14,258 nucleotides of DNA from Chromera velia (lineage: Eukaryota > Sar > Chromeraceae), in assembly GCA_018398765.1 (NCBI GenBank), contig JAHBMJ010002977.1, forward strand, positions 1-14,258, read 5' to 3'. Of this stretch, positions 13,755-14,258 are shown piece by piece. The position numbers were made by a program, and so were the translations under genes. The notes beneath the pieces were generated by a model. The model did not search any database. It saw nothing but the letters and a program-made list of their open reading frames with translations, and had not been told where the DNA came from. Every line of letters starts with the position of its first letter. Position 1 is the first letter of the stretch.

Positions 13755-14258
13755 CATGAATTTACTCAACCAACTTACAAAACTTTCCGGTGATTCGCTT
13801 TCTCCTTTTCCGAATTTTACTCACTCTCACGCATTTGAAAGATTATCTTTTTATAATTGCTGATAGAAGATCACTTTCCACAAAGCTTAACGGCTTATTA
13901 GGGGCTAAGCAGGAAAACAGACCGTTGTACGATGCACAATTGCACATATTTGTACATATTCATAGAATGCGGGCAGCTATAGCTACAACAGTTGGATTGC
14001 ATCTTTTTGTAACTGTGCACAAGTAAAAATACGGCAAATTCTTGAAAAAGAAAAATCAAATATAAGAAAAGTCTTGTCACTCAGTTGAGTAAATTGGAGA
14101 CGTTTTTCAGAAAAATGAAACACGGGGATGCATCTTTGAAAGACTATCTTCTTATTGCAGATAGAAGATCTAAATTTATTCTTGATTTTACCCAATCGAC
14201 TTGCAAAACTTTTCTGAGATTCGATTTCTTTTTTTCTAAAAATTTACCTCATACTTGT
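13755..14258. other. AT-rich right flank with imperfect internal repeats
   Basis: No gene seen. Two blocks recur in diverged form. Block A: GCATTTGAAAGATTATC through GATAGAAGATCA at 13832-13874, and again at 14129-14171. Block B: CAACCAACTTACAAAACTTT through the T/C-rich stretch at about 13758-13830, and again (CAATCGACTTGCAAAACTTT) at about 14191-14258. The order is B-A then A-B, so this is not a simple head-to-tail array within the window. AT content is like that of 1400-2905, suggesting host background outside the retroelements. Confidence 0.6.

Noticed and set aside
13253-13759. Plus-strand protein with a long poly-Glu stretch
   Set aside because: The Glu run is a purine microsatellite. 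The N-terminal part has no recognisable domain and lies opposite a more protein-like minus-strand frame.
1-14258. tRNA, rRNA or other structured RNA genes
   Set aside because: None recognised on either strand by eye. Only the tRNA-complementary primer site after the 5' LTR was found.

Overview
The window reads as nuclear DNA of a plant-lineage eukaryote. A charophyte (streptophyte) alga such as Chara is my best guess; this is inference, since no organism-specific marker is present. Reasons: a Ty3/Gypsy chromovirus with a plant-style primer binding site, large arrays of tandem repeats, long non-coding AT-rich stretches, a host exon of an animal/alga-type membrane protein family, and decay dominated by C-to-T type changes as expected for methylated transposons. 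There are no bacterial genes, operons or RNA genes.

Layout. (1) 1-904: twenty perfect copies of a 44-bp repeat plus a partial copy. They run straight into (2) 879-1388, the last exon of a gene that looks like TMEM43/LUMA (three C-terminal membrane segments). (3) 1389-1760: AT-rich 3' flank with a CT/T microsatellite. (4) 1761-2512: a degenerate satellite of about 12 units of 60-74 bp. (5) 2513-2909: AT-rich, no gene seen, ending in a perfect 10-bp hairpin that nearly touches the next element. (6) 2910-9468: a nearly full-length but dead Ty3/Gypsy chromovirus: 253-bp LTRs, PBS, gag, protease, RT, RNase H, integrase, chromodomain and 3' LTR. Its 3' end (pol tail plus LTR) was later duplicated in tandem as a unit of about 540 bp. 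(7) 9469-13202, minus strand: a second, older retroelement-type gene with a degenerate N-terminal Cys-rich finger, a 14-residue Gln/Lys repeat, a helical domain, and a reverse transcriptase (DAKNAFN, TQGDP, YVDD). About 770 bp of low-complexity coding sequence is inserted in frame between RT motifs B and C. Its C-terminus is cut off exactly at the 3' LTR of the chromovirus. (8) 13230-13760: a short unassigned minus-strand ORF and a GAG/GGA homopurine tract. (9) 13755-14258: AT-rich flank with imperfect internal repeats.

How it fits together. The chromovirus gag-pol is one long frame (with two frameshifts) interrupted by eleven in-frame stops. Nine of these are TAG, several at positions where Gln (CAG) is expected. 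The two full LTRs differ by about 18 substitutions in 253 bp, all transitions by my hand count. Both facts suggest decay by deamination of methylated cytosines, with reassignment of TAG to Gln as a less likely alternative. The minus-strand RT gene shows the same signature, including a TAG in place of CAG inside a tandem peptide repeat that serves as its own control. I see no convincing new functional system. The most interesting signals are the 44-bp repeat that carries potential splice sites at the host exon border, the TAG-biased decay, the post-insertion LTR duplication, and the mismatched flanks of the chromovirus.
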